The notes under the pieces are model-generated. The model was given only the letters and a program-made list of their open reading frames with translations, ran no database searches and was not told where the DNA came from. Below are positions 19,021 to 29,008 of a stretch of 64,000 bases of DNA, one piece after another (the first letter of the stretch is position 1; each line of letters opens with the position of its first letter). Source of the DNA: Saccharomycopsis malanga (taxonomy: Eukaryota > Ascomycota > Saccharomycetes > Ascoideales > Saccharomycopsidaceae); NCBI GenBank assembly GCA_004014935.1, contig CP025324.1, positions 1,178,001-1,242,000 of the forward strand, read 5' to 3'. The position numbers and the translations under genes are program-made.

Positions 19021-19322
19021 AGTAATATCCTATATTTTGAGCCCAAGTACATGTCAGTTTCGTATATACACGCTATGTCTAGATAAAACGCGGCGAGGAA
19101 ATTAATGTCCAATAATCATGATTTTCTGAGTTAACAAATAAAAAGGTAAGCACTATTGGTGTAGGTCGTATTTTCAGTTACCTGTTCAACATTGTAGAAA
19201 GCAGCGAATGTCAGGAATCGAACCCTTGAGCCTGTTCGCGAGTATTATCCGCTAAACTATCTTGCCGGCTCTTTTTCTCTTCTCCGAAAGTACTAGCCAC
19301 CAAGCCATCCGGCCCAGTGGCC
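19021..19322 (-). mobile_element. SINE-like element, full length, with perfect 12-bp target duplication
   Basis: 302 bp, flanked by ACTTGCCATATT at 19009-19020 and 19323-19334. On the minus strand it runs: GGCCACTGGGCCGGATGGCT head, CTTTCGGAGAAGAG hairpin, second tRNA-like half (AGATAGTTTAGCGGATAA), B box (GGGTTCGATTCCTG), body (TTCGCTGCTTTCTACAATG), then the tail (TCTAGACATAGCGTGTATA ... TGGGCTCAAAATATAGGATA). The insertion point is only a few bases past the CDC9 stop codon, so the element probably now forms part of the CDC9 3' untranslated region. Confidence 0.9.
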
Positions 19323-19338
19323 ACTTGCCATATTGAAA

Positions 19339-21621
19339 CTAGATATTAACTTGTCTTTCATAAAATTCAACCAACTGGTCAGAATTTGTAGCGTCCTCAG
19401 GGCCCTTGTCGTCTCTGATACGGATGAATCTAGGGAACCGTAAACTAATGCCTTTATCGTACTTTCCAGAACCAGCTTTATAAATCGGCGAGAGAGACAA
19501 ATCAGCAGTCAAAACCTCAAAGACAATTTGGGGCTCAAACCAGACGTCGGGAGAGCTGTTAGTATTGTCTTTATCGTAGACATAATATGATTTTGGTTCG
19601 GAAATGATTTTTGAGGATAAAGTAGCGTGGAGTTGTTTTAAGATTTCCTCAGAAAAACCAGTACCGATTTTGCAAGTTGTTTCGTATTCACCAGTATCCT
19701 GGTTATAGCAACCTAGCAAAAAGCCACCGTACCACCCAGTACGTTTACCACGGCCGTAATAACCGCCCAAAACCACCAAATCGATGGAATCGCCCACGCC
19801 TTGCAAATAATCCTTTTTCAACTTGAGCCAATTGCTGGAACGCTGGCTTGGTTCGTAAGTGCTGCTGAGCAATTTGATCATGAGTCCCTCGCAAGAATCT
19901 TTGATACTTTGGTCCAAATATTGCTGGATTTCCTCTACGTTATCCAAATCCTTGTGGTCTGCAAACTGGAACTGGCCTGGGGTGGCTTGCAAATGGTCCA
20001 TCATGATTTGTCTACGTTCTGCAAAAGTCTTTTGGATAAGGGGCTCGTCGTTGATACAAAGAATGTCGAATGCAAACACACATATCTGCACTTTGATATC
20101 TTCCAACTTGACGTCTTTTCTCTTTCTAGTGGTGAGAACCTGGAAGGGTAAGATTTTCTTTTCCACTCTGTCCCAAGCGACTGCCTCACTATCTACAATC
20201 AAGGACTTTACTGTTTTGCCGGGCTTGATGAAGTTTGAAATAGCGCCTATCAAATCGGGATATCTTTCTGTCATGTCTTCTGAGTTACGGGAATAAACCT
20301 TGACCAGCCCGTCGGACAACAAATGGATCTGGGCTCTTTCGCCGTCGTATTTGTATTCGCATGTGAACTTTGTGTTTTGGAACTTGTCAAGAATCTCTGT
20401 GATGGCCTTTGTGGGTTTTGCCAACATGGGTTTCAAAGGTATGCCTGGCCGAAGTTTTACGTTTTGTCTTAGATTCAAAACCCCATGTTCGATAGCGCAA
20501 TTTATTATGATTTCGTAATTGGACACTTGGTTGAAAGTGTCTTTGATCTGCCCCTCAGCATCGCTGATTTTCTCCGGCAATATCTTATTGTAATTCTTGC
20601 CTTCTTTGTAATACTCGTAGCTGAGCAAAGATTTACTGAGGGCGAGCAAAATGCTCTTATCAGCAAGCCCGATTCGGAGCTTTCCTTCCAAGGAACGGAT
20701 CAAGAATTTGGCTTCAATACCATTGCAACTCGTAAGCATTCGTACAATAATTCCAACCTTCTTGTTCTGTGAGTTGGAACCTGTAGAACGGGCAATGTCC
20801 TGTAGATTAGAAAACACTTGGTTGACATTCAACGGCTTTGGCTTGAACATAAGTGTTTGTTTGGATCTCGAAGTCTGTGCAATCTTTCCCAAATCCCCCA
20901 ATTCTCTATAATCCTTCTTGATACTCGCAGCAGAACGTCCCGTACTGTCGCTGATAGCCTTAATGAGCAATGTTTCTCCTAATCCCAACTCCAAGTTGTT
21001 GTAATCTGGCCCCAACTTGTTGATGAAAAGATAAATGATCATCACTAATGATTGCGGGCTGTTCTGAAGCACCTCGAAGAAAAACTCAGAGACAATCTCA
21101 ATAATCTTGAGTCTCGATGACACTTGTTCGATTTTTTCAAAAGTATCACATAATGCTGAATACAAAATAGGAGCCGCGGGCTGTAAGCCTGCAACCTTGG
21201 TATCGATCTTATCTATTGCAAGTTTTGTCAACGTTTCCTTCTCATCTTCGACTTTTTGCTTCTTTGGAGATACAGATCCACTACTAGATCTCGAACGCAG
21301 CCTCTTTTGTTTCGTATCTTGCTCCTCTTTTCCATCATCAACTCTTTTAGGCTCTCCTTCCACCTTTGGTCCCCCCGTTTTAGATGCTTGGGTAGAAGAT
21401 GAAAAAAAACGCGCCAATGTTTGCTGTCTTGCCATCCCTGATATATTATTGCTTTTACAACAAAACCCTTTTGCAAAAACAAATAATGGCTTAATAAATA
21501 TAGATGACCCGTTTCTAAAATAAAAATCTGCTCCTTTTGATAAATTAATATTACAATAATATGAAAAACTCTTCTTGTTAACGATTGAAATTATATTCTG
21601 ACTGTTTAATACTTTTCGCAT
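19339..21621 (-). CDS. CDC9: DNA ligase I (ATP-dependent), nuclear and mitochondrial forms
   Basis: 760 residues from the ATG at 21621; the frame extends upstream only to a TTG. The active-site lysine lies in KYDGE (K424), and the order of blocks (LFINKLGPDY, AKFLIRSLEGKLRIGLADKS, EYKYDGERAQ, TERYPD, ILPFQVLTTRKRKDV, SSNWLKLKKDYL, DVWFEPQIVFEVL) follows S. cerevisiae Cdc9 throughout. It seals nicks in Okazaki fragments and repair patches. A second in-frame ATG at 21435 begins MARQQTLARFF, with a PCNA-binding PIP box (QxxLxxFF). The segment before it is rich in Arg, Ser and aromatic residues, like a mitochondrial presequence. S. cerevisiae CDC9 uses exactly this two-start arrangement, so the long form is probably mitochondrial and the short form (698 residues) nuclear. 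Confidence 0.97.
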   Translation of the reverse strand: MRKVLNSQNIISIVNKKSFSYYCNINLSKGADFYFRNGSSIFIKPLFVFAKGFCCKSNNISGMARQQTLARFFSSSTQASKTGGPKVEGEPKRVDDGKEEQDTKQKRLRSRSSSGSVSPKKQKVEDEKETLTKLAIDKIDTKVAGLQPAAPILYSALCDTFEKIEQVSSRLKIIEIVSEFFFEVLQNSPQSLVMIIYLFINKLGPDYNNLELGLGETLLIKAISDSTGRSAASIKKDYRELGDLGKIAQTSRSKQTLMFKPKPLNVNQVFSNLQDIARSTGSNSQNKKVGIIVRMLTSCNGIEAKFLIRSLEGKLRIGLADKSILLALSKSLLSYEYYKEGKNYNKILPEKISDAEGQIKDTFNQVSNYEIIINCAIEHGVLNLRQNVKLRPGIPLKPMLAKPTKAITEILDKFQNTKFTCEYKYDGERAQIHLLSDGLVKVYSRNSEDMTERYPDLIGAISNFIKPGKTVKSLIVDSEAVAWDRVEKKILPFQVLTTRKRKDVKLEDIKVQICVFAFDILCINDEPLIQKTFAERRQIMMDHLQATPGQFQFADHKDLDNVEEIQQYLDQSIKDSCEGLMIKLLSSTYEPSQRSSNWLKLKKDYLQGVGDSIDLVVLGGYYGRGKRTGWYGGFLLGCYNQDTGEYETTCKIGTGFSEEILKQLHATLSSKIISEPKSYYVYDKDNTNSSPDVWFEPQIVFEVLTADLSLSPIYKAGSGKYDKGISLRFPRFIRIRDDKGPEDATNSDQLVEFYERQVNI

Positions 21622-21846
21622 CCTCCAGCTAACTTGAATTAGCTGAACAAAATATAGCAAAAGAAAATTAATGTCTCAATCAAGCAGTTTTTTATACTCA
21701 CACTATATTGTCTAAATCGATTATACGCGCCTACATTATTTTTTTCATCCTGCGAAAAGTCGCGTTCGGGGAATATCCAGTAGAGCCCACGTGATCGTCG
21801 CAGATATAACATGCGGGCGTGCTGTATGATGTTCTACAAGATGTTA

Positions 21847-21990
21847 ATAATAATGTCTGTTTTCTCTATTCCGAGAGCATAGACTGCTAAATTATCCTGC
21901 TAACCCTATTTCTCTTCTCAGATACTATTATCTGCTAGGCCTATTTCCCTTCTCCGGGAGTGCTAAATTATCCTGTCCAACGGCTTCACA
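21847..21990 (-). repeat. Array of tandem tRNA-like half units of the SINE-like family
   Basis: On the minus strand three successive degenerate units of about 45 bp appear, each containing GATAATTTAGCA- or TAGCAGATAAT-like A-box remnants and a CTCTCGGAGAAGAG-like hairpin (CTCCCGGAGAAGGG, ATCTGAGAAGAG, CTCTCGGAATAGAG). Other copies have one or two. No B box or tail follows except the TAA run at the left edge. It sits in the upstream region of CDC9, next to copy B of the long element. Confidence 0.6.
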
Positions 21991-21995
21991 AAAAG

Positions 21996-23288
21996 TTTAA
22001 TAATAATATTTCAAGCAAAGTAAATATCATTTCGTATATACACGCTATGTCTAGAGGGACTTGGTAAAACCCACTGGGTTTTAATAGTAATAATGCAATC
22101 GAGCCTAGTATTCATTATATTATTTCAAGACTCATTTTGAATAGCGTACAACTATAAGCCAGTTGTATAATTAAACATAATTTAAAAATTGTAGTTTTTT
22201 GCTTGGTTCTAGTTTAGGCTTTCAAGAGTAAAACTCTTTCAATATGTTGTATTGAAAATTAAAATTACATTATAATTTTCCGCAATAAAACTGCAAAAAA
22301 CCAGCCAAAGTTTACCACCAATTTACAGTCAATATACAACTTAAGAATGTAATAAAACAAATCAGAAACTAGAATAGCGACAAAATGAAAAAAAAAAAAA
22401 GTCAAAGTAACATTAAACCATTAGCAAATTTGAGCTAAACAGGAATGTAATTTTTTCGAACCGGCTTCCCCTGGACCAAGGTATAAAGCTTATTAATAAA
22501 CACATTACGCTTTACCCAGCCCCATAAAACATTCAATGTATTGAAGACGTCAAAATATGCTATTCTGTCAATATATACAGACTTATAAATTGTAATTTCC
22601 TCCGAGAACCCAAAAAAAACAGTACTTTTTTCAGCTCTTGAGATACGCGTTTCTTCGAAACAAAAACTCATTAAAACGCTGTAGGAAACAAAAATAGAAC
22701 TAAAAGTAATTAAAAACTACGAAGTATTACCAGAAAATAAAGAGATTCCCTCTGAGGGGCGAGAAACACAATTTTTATAAAATTATGTGTTAATTTCGAC
22801 AAAATGACAATTTCTCACTATTAAATATTATATAGAAGCCAAATACTAAATCTATGTACATAGTATAAAACTCTAGAATTTTAAGAGAATAAAAATATAT
22901 TTTTGGAATAGATTAGTTTGATGTAAATGCTCTAAATTATGACGTAAAAGAATCAACATTTTGTCAAAATTGGCAATTTTCCGTTTTATCAAATATTCAA
23001 ACGTAAAACTAAAATGTTTTATTATGAACAGTACTATAATATTGCAAAAAATTCAAACTGTTATGGTACATTTTTTTTGAAACAAATTAATCTGGATAGC
23101 ATTGATTTAATTTAATAAAACCTTTGATGATTATTTCAAAACGTCAAGAGCACGAATCGAGTACCAAAACCTAAAGTGAGGAACGCCACACTTGTTTTTC
23201 TGCACTATCCTGCACTATTCTGCACTATTCTGCACTATTTTGTGTGGCGCATGCCTCAACCAACTGGGCCACTGGGCAATTGTAAGGT
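21996..23288 (-). mobile_element. Long tRNA-headed non-coding element, copy B
   Basis: Minus-strand copy closely matching copy A over the shared body (for example 22440-23110 against 9440-10130, with only scattered differences by eye). The head is at the right: a TGGCCCAGTTGGTTGAGGC A box, the GCGCCACAC/GTGTGGCG stem with four 10-bp repeats (AATAGTGCAG type) in the loop, then GGTACTCGATTCG. The tail at the left (21996-22080) is the SINE-type tail and ends in TAA repeats. Unlike copy A it has no nested SINE. Confidence 0.72.
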
Positions 23289-23290
23289 AT

Positions 23291-23370
23291 ATCAAATAAT
23301 ATCTTATATTTCGAGCCCAGTACTTTTATCGTCTCTTAGAGCACTAACCACCATTCCCAATGGCAAGTAT
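23291..23370 (-). mobile_element. SINE-like fragment upstream of long element B
   Basis: On the minus strand: GGTGGTTAGTGCTCTAAGAG (A box and hairpin remnant) joined directly to TACTGGGCTCGAAATATAAG and a TTTGATATACC junction that is also present before copy A. It is a head and tail fused by internal deletion. Confidence 0.6.
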
Positions 23371-23460
23371 CAAATATATTACAAGACAAGACAAAGAATC
23401 AACAAATTAAATAGACTAAAAAAAAGGACCAATAAAGGTCGAGGGGTATGCAAAAAGTGA

Positions 23461-24637
23461 CTAAGCGCCTTCTTCTTCTCTGGGGTCAGCAATGCCGTCT
23501 TCGTAAATGGCAAAAATGCATTCTGATTCAGGAAGACAAGGGCTATCGTAAATCTTACAAATACGTTGTTCAGCTCTACCTTTTTTCAAGCTTAGCCGTG
23601 TAGTTGAGGCATGTGCTAGGATGTTTCCGCCAATTGGCTTTTTAGGATCAGGATTGAACGACATTCCACCGTCGACTTGGGCTACAACTTGGTTGGTGAT
23701 GACGACAGCAATACCAAACTCGTCGGCAAGCCGCTGAAGCGCTCTCATGTATTTGGCAACATGCATCTGTCGGGCGCTAAGCTCTCCACGGCCGCTGAAA
23801 TCAGTACGGTAAAGGGCCATGATTGAATCAACAATAAGCAATGAGAATCGAGACTCAGTCATCATCTGCGCCGCCTGGTTTAAAAGCTGTAGCTGATGGT
23901 CTGCGTTGTAAGCACGGGCATAAGCTACATTGTCCAACGCGTCTTCCTCGTTGAGTCCATATCTTCTGGCAATGGAAACCAATCGGATAGGACGAAACGT
24001 GCCCTCAGTGTCAATATATAAGCATTTGCCTTCACCGCCACCCATGTCGATTGGAAGCTGGCATGTGACTGCCAACGTGTGGCAAAGCTGCGACTTCCCA
24101 GTGCGAAACTCACCAAACACCTCGGTAATCGAGCCAGTTTCGATGCCCCCTCCAAGTAACGTGTCAAGCTGCTTGGATCCCGTGGTCAAGCAGATCAACT
24201 CACTACGGCGCTTATGGAAGTCCGTTGCTGTGGTGAACCCCATAGGCACGTACTGCGTAGCTGCAGCTAAAAGCTTGTCGGCCTTATTTTCCGAAATGCC
24301 TTTGACTTGTAAAAGCGCTTTTTTCGGCCTGCAATAATGTTAGTATGATTATACGGCGCTTATTTGGTGGCAAAATATAATACTTACGTATAAGCTATAG
24401 ATTCAACAGTATTAAATCCTGCTTCCATCAACTTTCTTAAATCTCCAGTGGTAATACCATTTCCCTAATAGCTGTTAGCATGAAAACTCCATATAAGCGT
24501 TGTAAATAGCGCCTACTTACCTCAAGCTTGGTGATAGGCATTGGTCCAACAAGCTCATCTTCCTCATCGTATGGCTGCTCATGCGATGACTGGTGTGAAG
24601 GTGACACATTCTCTTTATTCATCTCCACTTGGGACAT
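23461..24637 (-). CDS. RAD51: Rad51 recombinase, three exons
   Basis: Three exons: 24521-24637, 24388-24464 and 23461-24328, joined across introns 24465-24520 and 24329-24387. Both introns start GTAAGT; branch points read TGCTAAC and ATACTAACA, and the acceptors are TAG and CAG. The joined product is 353 residues. The N-terminal helix-hairpin-helix region spans the first two exon junctions ([32 protein letters not shown]). The ATPase core has Walker [10 protein letters not shown], the Rad51-type [20 protein letters not shown] block (Dmc1 differs here) and Walker [12 protein letters not shown]. It forms filaments on single-stranded DNA and drives homologous strand exchange in the nucleus. I read no CTG codon in the gene. 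A further in-frame ATG upstream (24706) is less likely, since MSQV matches other Rad51 starts. Confidence 0.96.
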
Positions 24638-25560
24638 GGTAACAATCGTAAATAGTCGACTCTGGTTGTAAATCAGTGGTAAGCGCTGATGTTTAGATAT
24701 ATACAAACTAGATCATTCAATAACAACGCCATCGCGATTCTCAAAACAGACGCGAAACTTTTTTTTTTTTGCTTTTTCATACGAAAATAGCCCGATGAGC
24801 TGTACTGGCCAATCAGAGACTCGAAGCTCAATTTTCACAGTGTATTTCCATTCTTGGTAAAACCTCAATAATTCTTTGATTACCCAGCATTGTTGCTGAA
24901 AATGGAAACCCTAAATTTGATATCCCAAACTCTTTGAAAAATCAATGGTTCTGAAAAGCTGAAATCGTCACATTATTCAACCGTAATACCTGATTTGTCA
25001 TCTAATCATTGGATTAAAGACAATGTTGGCTTCTTTCATCTGACATGCCTTGTTTCTACGTAGACCCAGTTGGCTGTTATACATTAAACATGCGTGTGCA
25101 TGTTGCATGTTGCATGTTGCATGTTGCATGTTGCATGTGCGTATGCATATTGTGCATAATATACAGGACACTACAGGAATAGGGGGAAGAGAAGAAAAAA
25201 GTATGTTTGCCAATTTGGGGATGGGTTAAGATAAATAGTGGAAAAAGCAAACAGGCTGGCTAGTATATTGAGTGCTCAATTGTCGTGCCAAGGGACAAGA
25301 ATTCTCGTGGATGCGGTTCGGATAAGTTTTCGGAAGTGTAAACGTCTGTCAATGAGCTGCTTTCCCGGTAGGTATGCCCCTGCACTGTACACAACTGCGA
25401 CGCAGAATAGAGCTTGTTTTTTCTACCCAACTATAGAAATGTGCGCCATTTGTAAGCAAGCTTATGCGGACTCCAGAACAAGCTTTTTTACGTCAATAAA
25501 CATTTCCACGGGGCCAGTTGCGCTGTGAGTGTACATAGATGATACTGACTGTCAGGTGCT
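24638..25560. other. Intergenic between RAD51 and the divergent coiled-coil gene
   Basis: Divergent promoter region. It contains the heptamer array at 25097-25140 and ATGCAT-type motifs just beyond it. No gene recognised; the short open frames here have no familiar motif. Confidence 0.4.
25097..25140. repeat. GCATGTT heptamer tandem repeat
   Basis: About five to six perfect copies of the 7-bp unit GCATGTT, flanked by related GCATGTG and TGCATAT motifs. A heptamer array in a promoter region can vary in length. Confidence 0.9.
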
Positions 25561-25574
25561 CCTCCACATTGTGA

Positions 25575-25690
25575 CAGGGATTTCACGTGACCGGCGCGTC
25601 GTGGCAGCGCCAACCTGCCGATCCTTGCATGGCCTGCAGAGACGGGGTCTGGACGTTCCGAAAACAAGGTCCGCAACAGCCCAATGTGAA
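25575..25690. other. GC-rich island in a divergent promoter
   Basis: A stretch clearly richer in G and C than the AT-rich surroundings. It includes CACGTGAC, GGCGCGTCGTGGCAGCGCC and TGGCCTGCAGAGACGGGG. CACGTG is a basic helix-loop-helix (Cbf1/Pho4 type) site. No convincing protein frame. Confidence 0.45.
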
Positions 25691-25999
25691 ATTCTGGCAC
25701 TTTTCATGTCCCTTTTCCGATTTAGGCACAACCATCGTTTTTTAAATTTATCCCGTTTTTTCACTGGTGTTCAAGATAGTTGGAATATATTCACAACTGT
25801 CTGAATTATTTTTTTTTTGGATTTTACCTTTTTTTTTTGGTGTTTGAACAAATCAAAGAACGTCACTCGCTAGCTAGCTACATTCGCTTAACAACTGACA
25901 AATAAATATATTGCTAAGATTATATTGGAAAAATACCAGATATATTAAGAATATTTGATTAACAAATAAAGGCAAGAAAAGAAAAAAAAATTTTTGACC

Positions 26000-27961
26000 A
26001 TGTTTGGTGCTGTGGAAACCGGCAGACATAAGCAAATGGCAGCTTCAACATTTAGCGATATAGCATCGCTACACGGCGGACAACGGATGGGTTCAGTTGT
26101 TCCGTCTTTTCGGCCTCAAGAGAACCAATCGTTAGTTGATTTGAATGCACTTGACACGCGGTCGAAAGCTGGGATCAAGTCCACGGATTTGTCGCTACTC
26201 AATAAGCAACAGAAAAGAAGACCCGGAGGGTCGTTAGCTTCTGCTGCATCGCAGCATTTGAAGAACCGTCCTTCGTCGCCTAATCTAAACAGTTCCAGGG
26301 GTAATCTGATGACTTCGATGTCTTCTAATGGAAACCAAAGTCCTCTCAATCCTAGGTTCAGTCCGAGTCCGCGATCCAGCACAGCAGGCACTCCCACAAC
26401 GTCACATGGGTTCTTTCCTCCTAGACGGGGCCCTGGACATGCTCCTGGGTCTCCCAAAAGCCCAGGCAACCCCCCTAGAATGAGTAGTATTGAGATCATT
26501 GCGATGGAGGAGAAGATCAAAGAGTTGCAGTCGCAAATCATGGAGAAAGACGACCAGCTCCGCAAGTCTTTGAGCATGCAATCGAACCATAATCCAGTGA
26601 TGGATGAGAAGATTATGAGACAGTATGCGTCTTTGGAGCAGGAGAACATGGTTCTTAGCAAGGAGCTCAATGAGAAAAACAAGGAATTGGTGGTGAAATT
26701 GAAGGAGTTGCAGCAAAAGGAAGAAGTCATCCAAGAAATGGAAATGTACACCAATGAACAGTTTGAGAAAATTACACAATACGAAAGCGAAAGAAATGAG
26801 CAGAACACATTTATATCTGGTTTGGAGCAGGAAAATCGCAAGTTGCAAGCCCTTGTTAAAGAAGCAACGTTGAAAGTAGACGAATCGAACCAAAATCTCA
26901 TCAAACAACGCCATAACATCAAGTTTGAGTATGATGCCATCATAGAAAACAAAATGAAAGTTAACGAGAAATTGAATAGCAAAGTGAGGGATTTGGAAAC
27001 CGAACTTGGCACCAAAAGTTACGAACTCAATGAATTGTACTCCTTTCTAACAGAATACATCAAAGATGTCAATATATACATTCCTGTCAACATTTTGAAA
27101 GAAAAATTGTCTGTTGTCGCCGAAAACGAAGCTTTGCTGAAAATAAACACCAGCAGGGATTCGGAATTAACTAAACTTTTCGAACTGTCCATGAATGACA
27201 TGATTTACCCAACAAATTTCAATCCAAACTCTCCTGATTTGGTCAACAACTCTGACATCTCTCCCTCTGTGTTTTCAGACGTGCCAGCCACCTACACTCA
27301 TCAAAATAACAGCTACGTGACGTCTATTTCAAGATCTTCCTCCATTTATTCCAAACAAAACAAATCCCTGGAACAACTCAGCAAATCTTTGGACACAACC
27401 CCTGAGAAACCTCAGGATTCGTTGGATAAAGATAATAAACTCGCTCGTCTTCCTGCCAGCAACTTGTTGGCTATCAGTTTGAAGGAACTCAAGACCTCTA
27501 GCGAATTGAAAGAATCCGTGTATCAAGACCAAATCAGACATTTGAATGAAAGCTTGACTAATGCTAAATATCTTATTGCAAAACTCAGTTACACTAACAG
27601 TCACAAACATAAACAACATCATCATCATGTCTACCATCAACAACAACAGTTGTTAAAACTCTCCAATTCCCTATCGTCTTTATTATTGTCCGCTTCTCCA
27701 GCAGATCAAACTCCTTTAACCGTGTCTCCTAGCACTTCAATGCTGAGCCTTGGAAATCAAGATACTTATGATCGCATCATAAGTAGCAGGTCCTCAGAAT
27801 CTCATTTCAGTCACGATTTGAGTAGTCTAAGTAATAACAGCGATCCAATTCTAGGAAAATCCGGCCTAAGAATTCTTAACATTATTCCGCCAGTATTGAA
27901 CGAAGAAAAACAAACCTTGGAACTGGTTCAGGTCCAGCCCCGTAATAGTCTAGTGCTATAA
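26000..27961 (+). CDS. Unrecognised coiled-coil protein with disordered ends
   Basis: 653 residues from the ATG at 26000; the frame reaches two codons further only via a TTG. Residues 1-155 are low complexity, rich in Ser, Pro, Asn and Gly with several SP dipeptides (FSPSPRSS, GSPKSPGNPP), typical of kinase-regulated scaffolds. Residues about 160-365 form a long heptad-rich coiled coil (IEIIAMEEKIKELQSQIMEK through KVRDLETELG), closed by ELYSFLTEYIKDVNIYIPVN. The C-terminal 270 residues are again Ser/Asn/Gln-rich, with a HKHKQHHHHVYHQQQQ run. Similar architecture occurs in spindle-pole, septin and polarity scaffolds, but I recognise no family. It is transcribed away from RAD51 from a long leader containing poly-T tracts. 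Confidence 0.85.
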   Translation: MFGAVETGRHKQMAASTFSDIASLHGGQRMGSVVPSFRPQENQSLVDLNALDTRSKAGIKSTDLSLLNKQQKRRPGGSLASAASQHLKNRPSSPNLNSSRGNLMTSMSSNGNQSPLNPRFSPSPRSSTAGTPTTSHGFFPPRRGPGHAPGSPKSPGNPPRMSSIEIIAMEEKIKELQSQIMEKDDQLRKSLSMQSNHNPVMDEKIMRQYASLEQENMVLSKELNEKNKELVVKLKELQQKEEVIQEMEMYTNEQFEKITQYESERNEQNTFISGLEQENRKLQALVKEATLKVDESNQNLIKQRHNIKFEYDAIIENKMKVNEKLNSKVRDLETELGTKSYELNELYSFLTEYIKDVNIYIPVNILKEKLSVVAENEALLKINTSRDSELTKLFELSMNDMIYPTNFNPNSPDLVNNSDISPSVFSDVPATYTHQNNSYVTSISRSSSIYSKQNKSLEQLSKSLDTTPEKPQDSLDKDNKLARLPASNLLAISLKELKTSSELKESVYQDQIRHLNESLTNAKYLIAKLSYTNSHKHKQHHHHVYHQQQQLLKLSNSLSSLLLSASPADQTPLTVSPSTSMLSLGNQDTYDRIISSRSSESHFSHDLSSLSNNSDPILGKSGLRILNIIPPVLNEEKQTLELVQVQPRNSLVL

Positions 27962-28446
27962 GGTTGTTTTCTGTATTCTTCTTCTTGCTACGATATTACG
28001 ATTTGTATTGGATTGTTTTTTTTTTTTATTTTATTGTTTTTATTTTTTCCACAATTTCTTTTCCACAACTTTTCTTCAAGGGCTTTTTTGTTCAATCTGT
28101 TGATTTTTTTGTACACTACACTTATCTTATATTATCCTAATGCCATTATATACTATTTTACGATGTCTTTTTTGCTGTTTTAATATTACTATTCATACAT
28201 TTCTGACGACTGATACGTCTTATTGTCCTGAAATCAATGCTACATAGAATGCTGTTTGTTAGTAGAAATGTGTGCTTGCGTATCAATGTGTAGCGAGAAT
28301 ATAGTATCATTATTACAGGTTTTTTATATAATTGTAAAGGCATTTAACCTTGGGAAGATAGTTTGTATGGAACAGGCTTGTTAGGTGGTCAAGAAGGTTA
28401 TCCAAGAAGGTTATGGCAATCCAAATATTGTAAAGTGAAAACCTAT
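27962..28446. other. Intergenic, 3' flank of the coiled-coil gene
   Basis: T-rich 3' untranslated region and AT-rich spacer up to the SINE tail at 28447. No gene seen. Confidence 0.4.
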
Positions 28447-28747
<301 letters not shown>

Positions 28748-28806
28748 CTTATAATTCAAGCCAAGTACTTAATTTCAAGCCAAGTACGTAATTTCAAGCC
28801 CGGTAC
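28748..28806 (-). mobile_element. SINE-like tail fragment with a triplicated 21-bp end
   Basis: Right of the microsatellite: TCTTATAATTCAAGCCAAGT, then two more copies of the ATTTCAAGCC(A/C)(A/G)GTAC unit. This matches the tail end seen in other copies, tandemly tripled. Confidence 0.6.
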
Positions 28807-29008
28807 ATTCCCCGTTAATAACAAATATATATTTTCAACCAAACACTATAAGAGTGCCGTTTAAAGTTGGATGTAAATAGAAATTTGTACAGATATGGCA
28901 GAATTTGGTACATGTTGTGATTGAAAACGATTAAACTGATATCCATACAAACCTATCATTCTACTTGCCACATGATCAATCATGCAAATGTGTATTAAGC
29001 TATACAAT

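Noticed and set aside
9033-23370. Dispersed repeats as solo LTRs
   Set aside because: They lack TG...CA ends and 5-bp duplications, have tRNA-like boxes at one end and TAA-tailed ends at the other, and the clear duplications are 12 bp.
25097-25140. CRISPR-like array
   Set aside because: The repeats are 7-bp head-to-tail units without spacers, in a eukaryotic genome.
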